From an uncultured Desulfuromonadales bacterium (GTDB lineage: Bacteria; Desulfobacterota; Desulfuromonadia; Desulfuromonadales; Geopsychrobacteraceae), in the NCBI GenBank assembly GCA_945787295.1, contig CALZHQ010000024.1, positions 7,937 through 71,936 on the forward strand: a stretch of DNA of 64,000 bases. Reading direction: 5' to 3'. Made by a program: the position numbers and the translations under genes. Shown in pieces: positions 1 through 10,200 of this stretch. Each line of letters opens with the position of its first letter. Positions within the stretch are counted from its first letter, which is position 1. Below the pieces are notes generated by a model, which did not search any database, was not told where the DNA came from, and saw only the letters and a program-made list of their open reading frames with translations.

Positions 1-914
1 CCGGCGTATCTCTCTCCCTGCACAGTTCCACGTTTCTGCAATTCAGCATCGATCGCGTTGAGGATTTCCCATTTGTTCATTGACCAGAGCGGTGCCAGCA
101 GAATATGTCGCGGGCCATCCCCGGTCAGCCGTTGAATCAAAGTCTCTGGCGGCAAACGCTCAATCACGTCGACCGCCAGCTCGACATATTCCTGCAGCGC
201 AAACATCTCGATCTGTCCCTGCTTGTAGAGATCGCCGAGTGGGGTCCCTTCCAGCACATGGAGCAGATGCAGCTTGACCCCATCTATTTTCAGCCGCGCC
301 ATCTCTTCGGCGGTGGCGAGGATATCGTCACGCGACTCTCCCGGCAGGCCGAGGATCAAATGGACACAGACCTTTAAGCCGCGCGCTTTTGCCTGTTGGT
401 AGGCGTCGAGAAAGCACTGGTAGTCATGCCCGCGCTGGAGAAAGTCGAGACTACGGTCGTGGATGGTCTGCAGACCAAGCTCCAGCCAGAAATAGGTCTG
501 CTGATGATATTCGGCCAACAGGTCGAGGGTCTCCGGCGGCAGACAATCGGGCCGGGTGCCGACCGATAGCCCGACAACATCTTGAACCGCCAGGGCCTGA
601 TCGTAACAATCCCGTAAAACATCGACCGGGGCGAAGGTGTTGGAGAAGGGCTGAAAATAAGCGATGAAATATTTGGCCCGGTACTTGCGGCGCATCAATT
701 CCTTGGCCCGTTCCAACTGCACCGGAATCGGCTCATTCGGTTCGATGCCGACCGCTCCCGATCCGCCCGGGTCACAGAACAGACACCCGTGGGTATCCCG
801 CCCGCCCTGGCGATTGGGACAGCCGAATCCTGCATCGATAGAAATTTTATGAACACGACCGCCGAAGCGTTGTTTCAGGTGGGTTGAATAGAGTCGAAAA
901 GCTTTCTTGCGCAT
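1..914 (-). CDS. Radical SAM protein, TIGR01212/YhcC family (3' end beyond window)
   Basis: Radical SAM enzyme of the YhcC/TIGR01212 group, whose reaction is not settled. The start MRKKAFRLYS is at 914; a GTG nine codons upstream (941) is an alternative. Reading leftward, residues of the form DAGFGCPNRQGG then GCLFC carry the three widely spaced cysteines that bind the 4Fe-4S cluster in this family, followed by a TIM-barrel with HLILGLPGES and LHVLEGTPLG. The frame stays open through base 1, so the C-terminus is missing. It is divergent from the receiver gene at 1050. Family assignment is firm; the substrate is unknown. Confidence 0.85.
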   Translation of the reverse strand, partial: MRKKAFRLYSTHLKQRFGGRVHKISIDAGFGCPNRQGGRDTHGCLFCDPGGSGAVGIEPNEPIPVQLERAKELMRRKYRAKYFIAYFQPFSNTFAPVDVLRDCYDQALAVQDVVGLSVGTRPDCLPPETLDLLAEYHQQTYFWLELGLQTIHDRSLDFLQRGHDYQCFLDAYQQAKARGLKVCVHLILGLPGESRDDILATAEEMARLKIDGVKLHLLHVLEGTPLGDLYKQGQIEMFALQEYVELAVDVIERLPPETLIQRLTGDGPRHILLAPLWSMNKWEILNAIDAELQKRGTVQGERYA

Positions 915-974
915 GCCGCCGATGATGCCAGTTTGTATCACTTAGAGCAAGCCTCTTCTGTTTGCTAGATTTCG

Positions 975-1002
975 TTGCCATATCAGTCTGTCCTGTTATA
1001 AT
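975..1002 (+). promoter_or_regulatory. Sigma-70-like promoter for the receiver gene
   Basis: TTGCCA (975-980) and a perfect TATAAT (997-1002) are separated by 16 bp. They lie about 48 bp upstream of the receiver ATG, which is preceded by an AAAGGAGA ribosome site. The position in the divergent intergenic space fits transcription of the receiver gene. No operator is obvious. Confidence 0.6.
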
Positions 1003-1049
1003 TTCGAACAATTATGTACACCTGAAATGAGCAAAAGGAGACCTCTCAA

Positions 1050-1403
1050 ATGACAAAGATCCTGGTTGTTGATGATGAACCCGGCCTGCGGTTGCTATAC
1101 GCTGCAGAACTGTCCGACGAAGGATATGAGGTCGTTACCGCAGAGAACTGTGAAGAGGCGGCCAAAGCACTGGAAGATGAGCAGATCGACCTGGTCGTTC
1201 TGGATATTCAGATCAAACAGGAAAGCGGTCTGGATATGCTGCAGAAAATCGTCAAAGAACGCAGCGGCCTGCCGGTCATCCTCTGTAGCGCCTACAATTG
1301 CTATAAAGATGATTTTGCTTCATGGCTGGCAGATGCTTATGTGATTAAAAGCTCCAACCTGGATGAGCTGAAAGCGGAAATCGCGCGCCTATTGAAGCAA
1401 TAA
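1050..1403 (+). CDS. Stand-alone response regulator receiver protein
   Basis: A 117-residue protein made only of a CheY-like receiver domain; no output domain follows. The acidic pocket is D8-D9, the phospho-acceptor is D52 (VVLDIQ), S80 replaces the usual switch Thr (ILCSAY), and K100 (YVIKSS) is the conserved lysine. All residues needed for phosphorylation are present. The start has a good ribosome site (AAAGGAGA) and a promoter at 975-1002. No kinase gene is adjacent, so the partner is unknown. It lies 114 bp before the nucleotidyltransferase gene on the same strand and may or may not be cotranscribed with it. Confidence 0.92.
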   Translation: MTKILVVDDEPGLRLLYAAELSDEGYEVVTAENCEEAAKALEDEQIDLVVLDIQIKQESGLDMLQKIVKERSGLPVILCSAYNCYKDDFASWLADAYVIKSSNLDELKAEIARLLKQ

Positions 1404-1517
1404 ACAGCAACAATCGACACTATCTCCATGTCCGCCTGGCAATAACCTAACAAATCAGCAATATTATTGTTATTTTGAATCTGACACAATCGGTTTCACT
1501 CTGAACTAGGAGGCTTA

Positions 1518-4037
1518 ATGAAAGCTGTCATCATGGCCGGTGGCTTCGGCACTCGCCTGCACCCTCTATCGATCAAGCTGCCCAAACCGATGGTCCCCCT
1601 GTGCAACCGTCCGATCATGCTGCACATTGTCGACCTGCTAAAAAAACATGGCATCACCGAACTGGTCATGCTGCTATATTTTCAGCCGGAAACGATCAAG
1701 AAATTTTTCGGTGACGGCAGCGAGTATGGCGTCGACATCACCTATGTCACCCCGCTGGAAGATCTCGGCACTGCCGGTGCAGTCAAAGCGGCCGCCCGCC
1801 ATCTTGACGAACGCTTCATGATCATCAGCGGCGACCTGTTGACCGATTTCAACCTGACCGCTGCCCTCAATTTCCATGAAGAGAAACAGGCGCAGGCGAC
1901 TCTGACCCTGACTCCGGTCGCCGATCCTCTGCAGTTTGGCGTTGTCATCACCGACAACAACGGTGAGATCACCAAGTTTCTGGAGAAACCGGATTGGGGC
2001 GAAGTTTTTTCCGACACCATCAATACCGGTATTTACATTCTCGAACCGGAAGTCCTCGACCTGATCCCAGAGGGAGAAAATCGCGACTGGTCGAAAGACG
2101 TTTTCCCCCAGATGCTCAAACAGAAAGACCGGCTGTTCGGCTGCACCCTGAAAGGCTACTGGCAAGATATCGGCAATACCGACGCCTACCTGGAAACCTG
2201 CAAGGAGATCCTCGCTGCCAAAGTCGAAGTCAATGTTGAAGAGGCACCGGCCAACAACCACAAGGGACTGTTTCTGGGAGCTGAAGCCAGCATTAACGAC
2301 GCCAATCTACCTGCACTTGAGGGGATGGTTGTGCTCGGTGACAACACCCGTTTGGTCGGCCTGCCGAAGCTGAAAAACTGCATGGTCGGGCGCAACTGCA
2401 CCATTGAAGACGGTGCTGAGTTGGAAGACTCGGTTCTCTGGGACAATGTCTATGTCAAAGCCAACGCCAAGATCAAAGGCGCGGTGCTCGGGCAGAATGT
2501 TCGCGTCGGCGTCGGTGCAACGATCAAGCAGGGGGTGGTGATCGGCGATGACAGTAAGATCGGCGCCGATGCAACCATCAATGCGGGTGTAAAAATCTGG
2601 CCCAGCAAGATTATCGAGGGGAGCGCAATCGTCACCAACAACCTGATCTGGGGTGAAACCTGGCGCAAGAGCTTATTTGAAGGCGCCCTGGTTAAAGGTT
2701 TGACCAACATCGAACTGACCCCAGAGTTTGCAGCCAAGCTTGGGGCAGCTTACGGCTCGACCCTGCCGAAAGAGTGCTTTGTGCTGACCGGCCGGGATTC
2801 GTTCCGTTCTTCACGGATGCTAAAACGGGCCTTTGTCGGCGGGCTGCTTTCAGCCGGCATCAACGTCCGTGACGTCAAACGCCTGCCCTTGCCGGTATTA
2901 CGTTATAAATTGACCACTTTCGGTGAGGTTGGCGGGGTTCATTTCCGTCAATCACCCCGCGATTCTGCCGCCACAGAAATCATCTTTTTTGATGAACATG
3001 GACTGGAACTCTCATCTGCGGCGGCAAAATCGATCGAGCGGGTTTTCTATAAAGAAAACTTCCGCCGCGTTCATTACAGCGAACCCGGCAGTATTGCGGA
3101 ACTACCGAACATCTACAACTACTACCGCGACGGATTTTTACGCGCCCTCGATCGCGACAGCATCGCCAAAGCCAAACCACGGGTTGTCGTCGACCTTAAT
3201 CACTCGCCCGCAGCCGAGCTCCTGCCGGCCCTGCTCAATGAAATCGGCTGTGAAGTGATCGAACTGAACTCGCATATCGACGAAAACTACATGCCATCGA
3301 CACTTGAAGATCAGACCGACTCCCTGCAGCGGATGGGCCAGATTGTAACGGCCCTGCAGGCCACCGCCGGTTTCTGGCTCGGCCCCTCCGGGGAGCGCGC
3401 TATCTACATCGACAGCAGCGGCAGAATTATCCCGCAGATAGAGATCCTGACCCTGCTATCAGCGCTGACTTCAAAATCCCGACAAGAGGGCGCCATCGCT
3501 ATTCCGATCGCGGCACCACACACCATTGACGAGGTTGCTCGGGAACAAAGAATCCAAGTCATCCGCACCAAGGGTGACGGCCGTTCACTCGGTGTTGCCG
3601 CCAGCGACAGCAACGTCCATCTTGCAGGTGACTTGGAAGGCAGGATCGCCTTCACCATCTTCCAACCACATTTCGATGCCCTGTTTGCAATCGCCAAGAC
3701 CCTGGAATTGATGGCCAGAACCGAGGAAACCCTGGCGGGCCTGCATCAGAAGATTCCGCAACGCCCCTACCGCAAGATCCAGTTACCCTGCGGTTGGGAA
3801 TGCAAGGGTGGCATCATGCGCTTGATGAATGAAGCGACCACCGACCTGCAGACCACCTTTGTCGACGGCGTAAAAGTGCATTTCGGTGATGACTGGGTGC
3901 TGGTCGTTCCTGACCCTTATCGCCCGCTGGTCCACATTCTGGCGGAAGCCAGCAAGGAAGAAAAGGTCGAGGCTCTGCTGGAAGAGTACCGGGAAAAAGT
4001 TGAACAATGGCTGTCGCTGCTGCAGAATCCGGCATGA
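1518..4037 (+). CDS. Sugar-phosphate nucleotidyltransferase fused to a phosphomannomutase-like domain
   Basis: An 839-residue composite protein. Residues 1-240 are an NTP-transferase domain with the G8-GFGTR nucleotide loop and the LPKPMVPL lysine region, as in mannose-1-phosphate guanylyltransferases. Residues of about 250-370 are hexapeptide (left-handed beta-helix) repeats. From about 385 there is an alpha-D-phosphohexomutase-like domain (GRDSFRSSRMLKRA, then GGVHFRQSPRDS near residue 477). The catalytic TASHNP-type serine loop of true mutases is replaced by RQSPRD, so mutase activity is doubtful and this part may be regulatory or structural. AGGAGG lies just before the ATG. The stop overlaps the GH57 start by ATGA, showing translational coupling to glucan metabolism. 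The sugar specificity cannot be read from the sequence. Confidence 0.88.
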   Translation: MKAVIMAGGFGTRLHPLSIKLPKPMVPLCNRPIMLHIVDLLKKHGITELVMLLYFQPETIKKFFGDGSEYGVDITYVTPLEDLGTAGAVKAAARHLDERFMIISGDLLTDFNLTAALNFHEEKQAQATLTLTPVADPLQFGVVITDNNGEITKFLEKPDWGEVFSDTINTGIYILEPEVLDLIPEGENRDWSKDVFPQMLKQKDRLFGCTLKGYWQDIGNTDAYLETCKEILAAKVEVNVEEAPANNHKGLFLGAEASINDANLPALEGMVVLGDNTRLVGLPKLKNCMVGRNCTIEDGAELEDSVLWDNVYVKANAKIKGAVLGQNVRVGVGATIKQGVVIGDDSKIGADATINAGVKIWPSKIIEGSAIVTNNLIWGETWRKSLFEGALVKGLTNIELTPEFAAKLGAAYGSTLPKECFVLTGRDSFRSSRMLKRAFVGGLLSAGINVRDVKRLPLPVLRYKLTTFGEVGGVHFRQSPRDSAATEIIFFDEHGLELSSAAAKSIERVFYKENFRRVHYSEPGSIAELPNIYNYYRDGFLRALDRDSIAKAKPRVVVDLNHSPAAELLPALLNEIGCEVIELNSHIDENYMPSTLEDQTDSLQRMGQIVTALQATAGFWLGPSGERAIYIDSSGRIIPQIEILTLLSALTSKSRQEGAIAIPIAAPHTIDEVAREQRIQVIRTKGDGRSLGVAASDSNVHLAGDLEGRIAFTIFQPHFDALFAIAKTLELMARTEETLAGLHQKIPQRPYRKIQLPCGWECKGGIMRLMNEATTDLQTTFVDGVKVHFGDDWVLVVPDPYRPLVHILAEASKEEKVEALLEEYREKVEQWLSLLQNPA

Positions 4038-6148
4038 AAAAAAAGCTGCAAGTCTGCATTCTCTGGCATATGCACCAACCCGACTACCGGGATCCGGTCA
4101 GTGGTCAGACCCTGCTGCCCTGGACCTGGTTGCACGGGGTCAAAGATTACGGTGAGATGCTGGAGACAATCGCCGAAACTGACGCCCGGGTCACCGTCAA
4201 CATGGTTCCAACCCTGCTTGAACAGTTGGAGCGTTATGCCGACGGCAGTGATCAGGATCGTTGGCTGGAGTTGGCCACGCAAAATCCGGCCAGGCTGAAT
4301 GACAGCGAGCGACAGTTCATCGTTGAGCAGTTTTTTTCCGTCAATGAAGAAACCCAGATTCTGCCCAACCGCCGCTATCATCAACTCTATCGCTTGCGCG
4401 GCACCGGAACTATTCCTAGTGCTGAAAAATTCCACGAACAGGATTTGCGTGACCTGCAGGTCTGGTTCCTACTGGCCTGGACCGGCTCCCACCTGCGGCG
4501 TAAAAACCAGGTTGTTGCCGACCTCTTGCAGCAGGGAGATAATTTTTCCGAGGAACAGAAACAACAGCTGCTCGATTGCTGCCATGCCGAAGTCGGGCGG
4601 GTCATCGCGCTTCATCGCGAACTGGAAGAGAAGCAGCAGATAGAAATCTCGGTCACCCCCTATGCCCATCCGATCCTGCCGCTGCTCTGTGACTTACGCA
4701 TGGCCCAGAACCCGAGCCCGGGGCTGCCGCTGCCGGGGGTCGACTTCCGCCATCCCGAAGACGCCCGCCTGCAGGTTCGTGAAGGATTGCAGACCGCCAA
4801 CCGGATTCTCGGCAAACGGCCACGCGGCATGTGGCCGGCAGAGGGCGCGGTCAGCGAAGCGGCCGCCGATCTGCTCCGTGAAGAGGGGGCCCTCTGGGCG
4901 GCCACCGATGAAGACATCCTGGCCCGCAGTCTCGATGCGGGGCTGCAGGATCGGCGCAAGCTTTACCGCATTTACAGCTATAATAAGCTGCCGATACTGT
5001 TCCGCGACCGGGAGATCTCCGATCGGATCGGCTTTCTTTATGCCGGCTGGGAGGCGAATGAAGCGATAGACGATCTGGTAAAGCGCTTGCACAACATCGC
5101 CAGGCAGAACCCCGGCGGCACCGTGGCCATTATCCTCGATGGCGAGAACTGCTGGGAGCGCTACGAAGATAACGGCTACCCCTTCCTGCGCGATTTTTAT
5201 CAGGCCCTGCAGCAGGACAATCTGCTGCAGATGAGTACAATCAAGGATGCGCTGGCGACCAGTGAGCCGACGCCCTTATCCCGCTTGGCCGCCGGTTCCT
5301 GGATCCGCTCAGACTTCACCACCTGGATCGGTCACCCGGAGGAAAACCTTGCCTGGGAACTGTTGCAGAAGAGCCGGGCGGAAATTATCGGTGACGAGAT
5401 CGAACTAGCCCTGCAGCACCCGGATCAGCCGTTGCCGGAAATGGTCCGTGAATTACTGCGCGCCGAGGGGAGCGACTGGTTCTGGTGGTTTGGTGACGAA
5501 CATGTCACGGCACAGGCGGATATTTTTGACCGGCTGTTCCGCTTGCATCTTGAAGCTCTCTACCATATCAAGGGATTAACCGTCCCGGCCCGCTTGCACC
5601 AATGGATCAAACCTCCAACCACCACGGTTGAAGGGATCGAACCGAGTGCCTGCTTTACGCCCGATATCGATGGCCGCATCGGCGATTATTTTGAATGGCT
5701 AGCCGCTGGCCGGATCGACCTGTCTGCCGGTGGCGCCATGTATGCCAGCCGCGAAAGTTTGCAGGCAGTTCATTACGGCTACGATCAGCAGCAACTCTAT
5801 TTCCGTTTCGATCAAGCCGAACTGTTACGGCATTTGTGTGGCGGAAACGGTTGCTTCGAACTGCGGATATCGGGCCAGCAACTGTTTCACCTGCGCTACT
5901 CATTTTCCGCTCAGTCCCTGGCAATCTCTGCAGCGGGTAAAAAACTCGGCTCAGGCACAGCTGTAAGCCAGCAGGTTTTGGAGCTTGCCGTTCCTCTCGA
6001 AGTTCTACAACTGCAACCGGGAGAGAAACTCAGCCTGAGCTGCCACGCACTCCAGGATGAACGCGAAAACGGCCGCTGGCCGACGGAAGGCAGTGCAAGT
6101 TTCTGTTATCGCGGTTGCGCGCTCGATGAAGAAAACTGGTCAGTTTAA
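4034..6148 (+). CDS. Glycoside hydrolase family 57 (amylopullulanase-like alpha-glucanase)
   Basis: GH57 enzyme acting on alpha-1,4/1,6 glucans, with no signal peptide, so probably cytoplasmic glycogen turnover. The start at 4034 (MKKKLQVCILWHMHQPDY) overlaps the previous stop as ATGA; an ATG at 4007 in frame is an alternative. Motif 1 is WHMHQPDY. Motif 3 is GMWPAEGAVSE with predicted nucleophile E270. The segment FRDREISDRIGF is typical of the amylopullulanase-like clade. Motif 4 is ILDGENCWERY with predicted acid/base D369. The roughly 100-residue spacing between the catalytic residues fits that clade. About 704 residues long; the last 130 residues form a beta-rich accessory region. It sits between sugar-nucleotide enzymes and the GH13/GlgA ORF. 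Confidence 0.9.
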   Translation: MKKKLQVCILWHMHQPDYRDPVSGQTLLPWTWLHGVKDYGEMLETIAETDARVTVNMVPTLLEQLERYADGSDQDRWLELATQNPARLNDSERQFIVEQFFSVNEETQILPNRRYHQLYRLRGTGTIPSAEKFHEQDLRDLQVWFLLAWTGSHLRRKNQVVADLLQQGDNFSEEQKQQLLDCCHAEVGRVIALHRELEEKQQIEISVTPYAHPILPLLCDLRMAQNPSPGLPLPGVDFRHPEDARLQVREGLQTANRILGKRPRGMWPAEGAVSEAAADLLREEGALWAATDEDILARSLDAGLQDRRKLYRIYSYNKLPILFRDREISDRIGFLYAGWEANEAIDDLVKRLHNIARQNPGGTVAIILDGENCWERYEDNGYPFLRDFYQALQQDNLLQMSTIKDALATSEPTPLSRLAAGSWIRSDFTTWIGHPEENLAWELLQKSRAEIIGDEIELALQHPDQPLPEMVRELLRAEGSDWFWWFGDEHVTAQADIFDRLFRLHLEALYHIKGLTVPARLHQWIKPPTTTVEGIEPSACFTPDIDGRIGDYFEWLAAGRIDLSAGGAMYASRESLQAVHYGYDQQQLYFRFDQAELLRHLCGGNGCFELRISGQQLFHLRYSFSAQSLAISAAGKKLGSGTAVSQQVLELAVPLEVLQLQPGEKLSLSCHALQDERENGRWPTEGSASFCYRGCALDEENWSV

Positions 6149-6165
6149 ACGGGAAAGGACCAAAC

Positions 6166-7206
6166 GTGTCTGAATTACGCTGGGATCCATTAAAAAACAA
6201 CTGGACGATCATTACCAAAGGGCGCGGTCGCCGACCGCAGGATTTTCTACAGCAACGCGCCCAGGTGCAGATGACGGCCTGCCCTTTCTGCAATGGCAAC
6301 GAAGACAAGACCCCGCCGGAAATCTATGCCGTGCGGCCGCACGGCAGCAAAGCGAATCAAAAAGGCTGGCAGGTCAGGGTCATCCCGAACAAATTTCCGG
6401 CCTTGCGCATTGAGGGCGAACTGGAAAATCGTGCCGAAGGCTTGTACGACCGGATGAACGGCATCGGTGCCCATGAGGTGATTATCGAACACCCGGACCA
6501 TGAACGAACCATGGCCGACCTGACGACCGAAGAGCTGGCAGAAGTTCTTAAGGCCTATCGTACCCGAATGCTCGATCTCCGCAGAGACAGTCGCTTCCGC
6601 TACATCTTCGTCTTCAAAAACTTCGGCATTGAAGCCTCAGCCAACGTGCCGCACTCTCATTCACAACTGATTGCGGTGCCGCTTATCCCACCAATGATCG
6701 CCACCGAGCTTAACTCCTGCCGCGAACACTTTGCCCGTAAACAGCGTTGCCTGGTTTGTGATCTGCTGAGACAGGAAAGAGAAACCAAACAGCGGGTTGT
6801 CCGCGACGATGGAAATTTCCTCGTCTATGCCCCTTATGCGTCAAGCTCGCCGTTCGAGCTGCTGATCGCTCCCCTCGAGCACAGTCACGACTTCACGTTG
6901 CTGACCGATCAGCAATTGCTCTTGCTGGCAGATGCCCTGGGTGATACATTGCGCCGTCTGCGTTCGATATTGCGCGATCCGCCTTTCTCTTTTATCCTGC
7001 ACAGCGCGCCGCCGATGCACTTACGTTGGGGACGTCCCGATTACTGGGCCTCTCTCCCCTCCGATTATCACTGGCATATTGAGATTGCCCCAAAACTAAC
7101 TAACGTCGCCGGCTTCGAATGGGGCTCAGGATTTCAGATGAACCCGACGCCACCAGAGGAAGCTGCCGAGTTTTTACGCCAGGCAGACCCTTCGGTCAGC
7201 TACTGA
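6166..7206 (+). CDS. galT: Galactose-1-phosphate uridylyltransferase (HIT superfamily)
   Basis: A 346-residue GalT-type nucleotidylyltransferase. The start is GTG at 6166 with GGGAAAGGA before it. A CxxC pair (C39, C42) and a second pair (C195, C198) are likely metal sites. The catalytic loop FGIEASANVPHSHSQ contains H163-S-H165-S-Q167 where classical GalT has HPHxQ; H165 is the expected uridylylated histidine. The C-terminal half contains the WHIEIAPKL strand seen in the family. No galK or galE is nearby; the neighbours are glucan enzymes, so it may act as a general hexose-1-phosphate nucleotidylyltransferase. The family is secure, the substrate is inferred. Confidence 0.9.
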   Translation: MSELRWDPLKNNWTIITKGRGRRPQDFLQQRAQVQMTACPFCNGNEDKTPPEIYAVRPHGSKANQKGWQVRVIPNKFPALRIEGELENRAEGLYDRMNGIGAHEVIIEHPDHERTMADLTTEELAEVLKAYRTRMLDLRRDSRFRYIFVFKNFGIEASANVPHSHSQLIAVPLIPPMIATELNSCREHFARKQRCLVCDLLRQERETKQRVVRDDGNFLVYAPYASSSPFELLIAPLEHSHDFTLLTDQQLLLLADALGDTLRRLRSILRDPPFSFILHSAPPMHLRWGRPDYWASLPSDYHWHIEIAPKLTNVAGFEWGSGFQMNPTPPEEAAEFLRQADPSVSY

Positions 7207-7209
7207 TAG

Positions 7210-10200
7210 ATGGATATGACAGACTCATTTAACAAACAGCTCTTCCCGTTCGGCTTCCACTGTGGTCACAGTTTCTGGAACCGGCTGCACCTGACCAGCC
7301 ATTTTCGTCAATCTCCACAACCGACGAAAACCTACCTGCGTCAACTGATCGCCGAGGAACTCCGCAAGGCAGAAACCGATAGTTTATCCGCCGCCGAGCT
7401 CGAACTGCTGGCGACCATCAACCAGGTCCTGCGACAGATCGGCCGACACTTTTTCCAGCATCGGAACTGTCGGATTAACCGTCAGCACCTCAGTGCCGAC
7501 AATGTCGAAATGGCGCTTCCGGAACTGGAAAAAACTCTCCAGCACTTTCTGCAGCTGTTTCCGGCTTTGCCGATCGAACTGCAGGAAGTTACCCCTTCCG
7601 GACTTTTAGAAAAAACTGAACAGCAGAACAATCTGAACGAATTGGTCCTTGAATTATTTATTCTACATACCCAAAGTCAGAATCGGGCGATAAAATCGGC
7701 GCAGATGCTGTTCCTTTCCGAAGAACGGCAATTACGCCAGAGCTGTCGATACGACCTGCAGTTACAACAGATCGATCGAGCCCTGCCGGAACTTGACGAC
7801 GGCACCGGTCAACGCCCGGCGTCTCTGTTTGCTCGCCTGCTGGAACCACTGCAACAGGGTGACAGCTTGCAGCAACAATTGCAGTTTTTACAGCAAGAGT
7901 GGGCAGCGATTCTGCCGGAAGAATTAAGGGCACGGATCAGCAGCGCTATCGCAATCTTTGAGCAGGAGGGGATCATCCCAGGATTCCCCGGGGAGCCGGA
8001 AACCATCCCCCTCGATCCAGCCTTTTTCGCTGACCAGGAATATGCCAATTTCACTGCCGACCTCGATTGGATGCCACGCACTGTTCTGTTGGCCAAATCG
8101 ACCTATGTCTGGCTGCAGCAGTTATCCCGCAAATATCACCGCCAGATCCAGAGACTCGATCAGATCCCGGACGAAGAACTGGACGATCTGGCAAATAGCG
8201 GTTTCAGTAGCCTCTGGTTAATCGGCATCTGGCAACGCTCAAAAGCCTCGCTGAAAATCAAAAACCTCTGTGGCCAACTGCAGGTCGCCGCTTCCGCTTA
8301 CGCGATCGATGATTATCGGATTGCCGATGATCTCGGCGGCGACGGAGCGCTCGAGAACCTGCGCCATCGCTGTCGACACCGGGGCATCGATCTGGCCTGC
8401 GACGTGGTCACCAACCACACCGGGATCGAGTCAGCCTGGCTGCGGGAGCATCCTGACTGGTTTATCCAGGCCAGTCACCCGCCTTATCCTGGCTACCGTT
8501 TTACTGGCCCCGATCTGAGCGAAAGCCCTGATTATGCAATTCAGATCGAGGATGGTTATTACAATCACAGTGAAGCAGCCGTGGTCTGCCGCTATCAGCA
8601 TCGCCACACCGGAGAAGTCCGTTATCTTTATCATGGCAATGATGGCACCCACTTGCCCTGGAATGACACAGCGCAACTGAACTACCTGCTGCCGGCAGTT
8701 CGCGAAGCGATGATCGGTTTGATCATCGCAGTTGCCAAGCGCTTTCGGGTGATCCGTTTTGATGCCGCCATGACTCTGGCCAAGCGCCACTTCCAGAGAC
8801 TCTGGTTTCCTCAGCCGGGTGGCGGCGAAGGGGTCCCGTCGCGCAGTGACTACGCCATGGCGAATGAGGAGTTTCATCGCCTGTTTCCGATTGAATTCTG
8901 GCGTGAACTGGTCGACCGGATCCGTGAGCAGGCCCCGGACACCCTGCTGATTGCCGAAGCCTTCTGGCTGATGGAAGGCTACTTTGTCCGCACCCTCGGC
9001 ATGCACCGGGTTTACAACAGCGCCTTTATGAACATGTTGAAGCGGGAAGAGAACGAGAAATACCGGCAGACGCTGAAAAATATCCTCGCCTTCGAACCGG
9101 CGATTCTCCAGCGCTTCGTCAACTTTATGAGCAACCCGGATGAGAAACCGGCGATCGAGCAGTTTGGTCGTGACGACAAATACTTCTGCGTCGCCACCAT
9201 GCTGGCGACCATGCCTGGCTTACCGATGTTCGGACACGGTCAAATCGAAGGTTATCAAGAAAAGTATGGCATGGAGTACCTGACCCCACGCTGGCAGGAG
9301 GAAGTCGACCAGCACCTGGTGGCGCGGCACCAGCGCCAGATTTTCCCTTTACTGCGTCGCAGAGCCTTGTTCAGTGGCGCTGAAGATTTTCAACTTTATG
9401 ATTTCGTCTCTGAATATGGCGTCGAAGAGAATGTCTATGCCTACAGCAACCGGCTGAGCTCGCAAAATGTCCTGATCCTCTGCAACAACTCGCCGCACCA
9501 GATAACCGGGCGGATCGGTACCCCCGCCCAGCGCTCAGACAATCAGGAAAAAAACTTCGTCGCAGCCTGTCAGCTTAATTTAAATGGCGACTTTGTCATT
9601 GCCACCGACCTCAGCCAGCGACAGCAATATTTATTGCCGACAGGAGATATCCAGCAAGGTGGTCAGCTCACCCTGCCGCCGTACGCCAGTCGGGTGATGA
9701 CAGATTTCCAAACGGTGACAGACTCTGACGGACGCTGGCAAACTCTCTGGCTGCGGCACGTCAATAGCGGCCGACCAAACCTGTTCGCAGATCACGAAGC
9801 GCTGCTGATCGAAACAGTTGTTCGGCTGGGGAAAGACCTTCTCGACATTCCGCGACCGGACCGGTCTAAGCGAAAAACCGCACAACTGTGCAAGCAACTG
9901 GTTGCGGAATTTGAAAGTCAGGCGTTAAGTCATTATTCAGCGCAACAGATGCTGAAGCTTTTCGTCCGCAGCAATTTCAATACTGAAAATGAACTGAGCG
10001 AAAAACTCATTAAAGAGTTCATCAATACTGCGAGAGTCGATTTTCTAACTGAGCAAAACTCTCATTATAATTGGCTGGATCGGTCATTTAACCAGCAAGG
10101 CTGGCGAAAACTCCTCAAATGCAATTATTATAATGAAGATGACTACTTCAATCAGGAGTCATTCGATCACCTGTTGAGTACTTTTTTACTGCTTCTAATC

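Noticed and set aside
1404..1517. A separate small gene or terminator between the receiver and nucleotidyltransferase genes
   Set aside because: No ORF of useful length and no GC-rich hairpin followed by a T-run was found.
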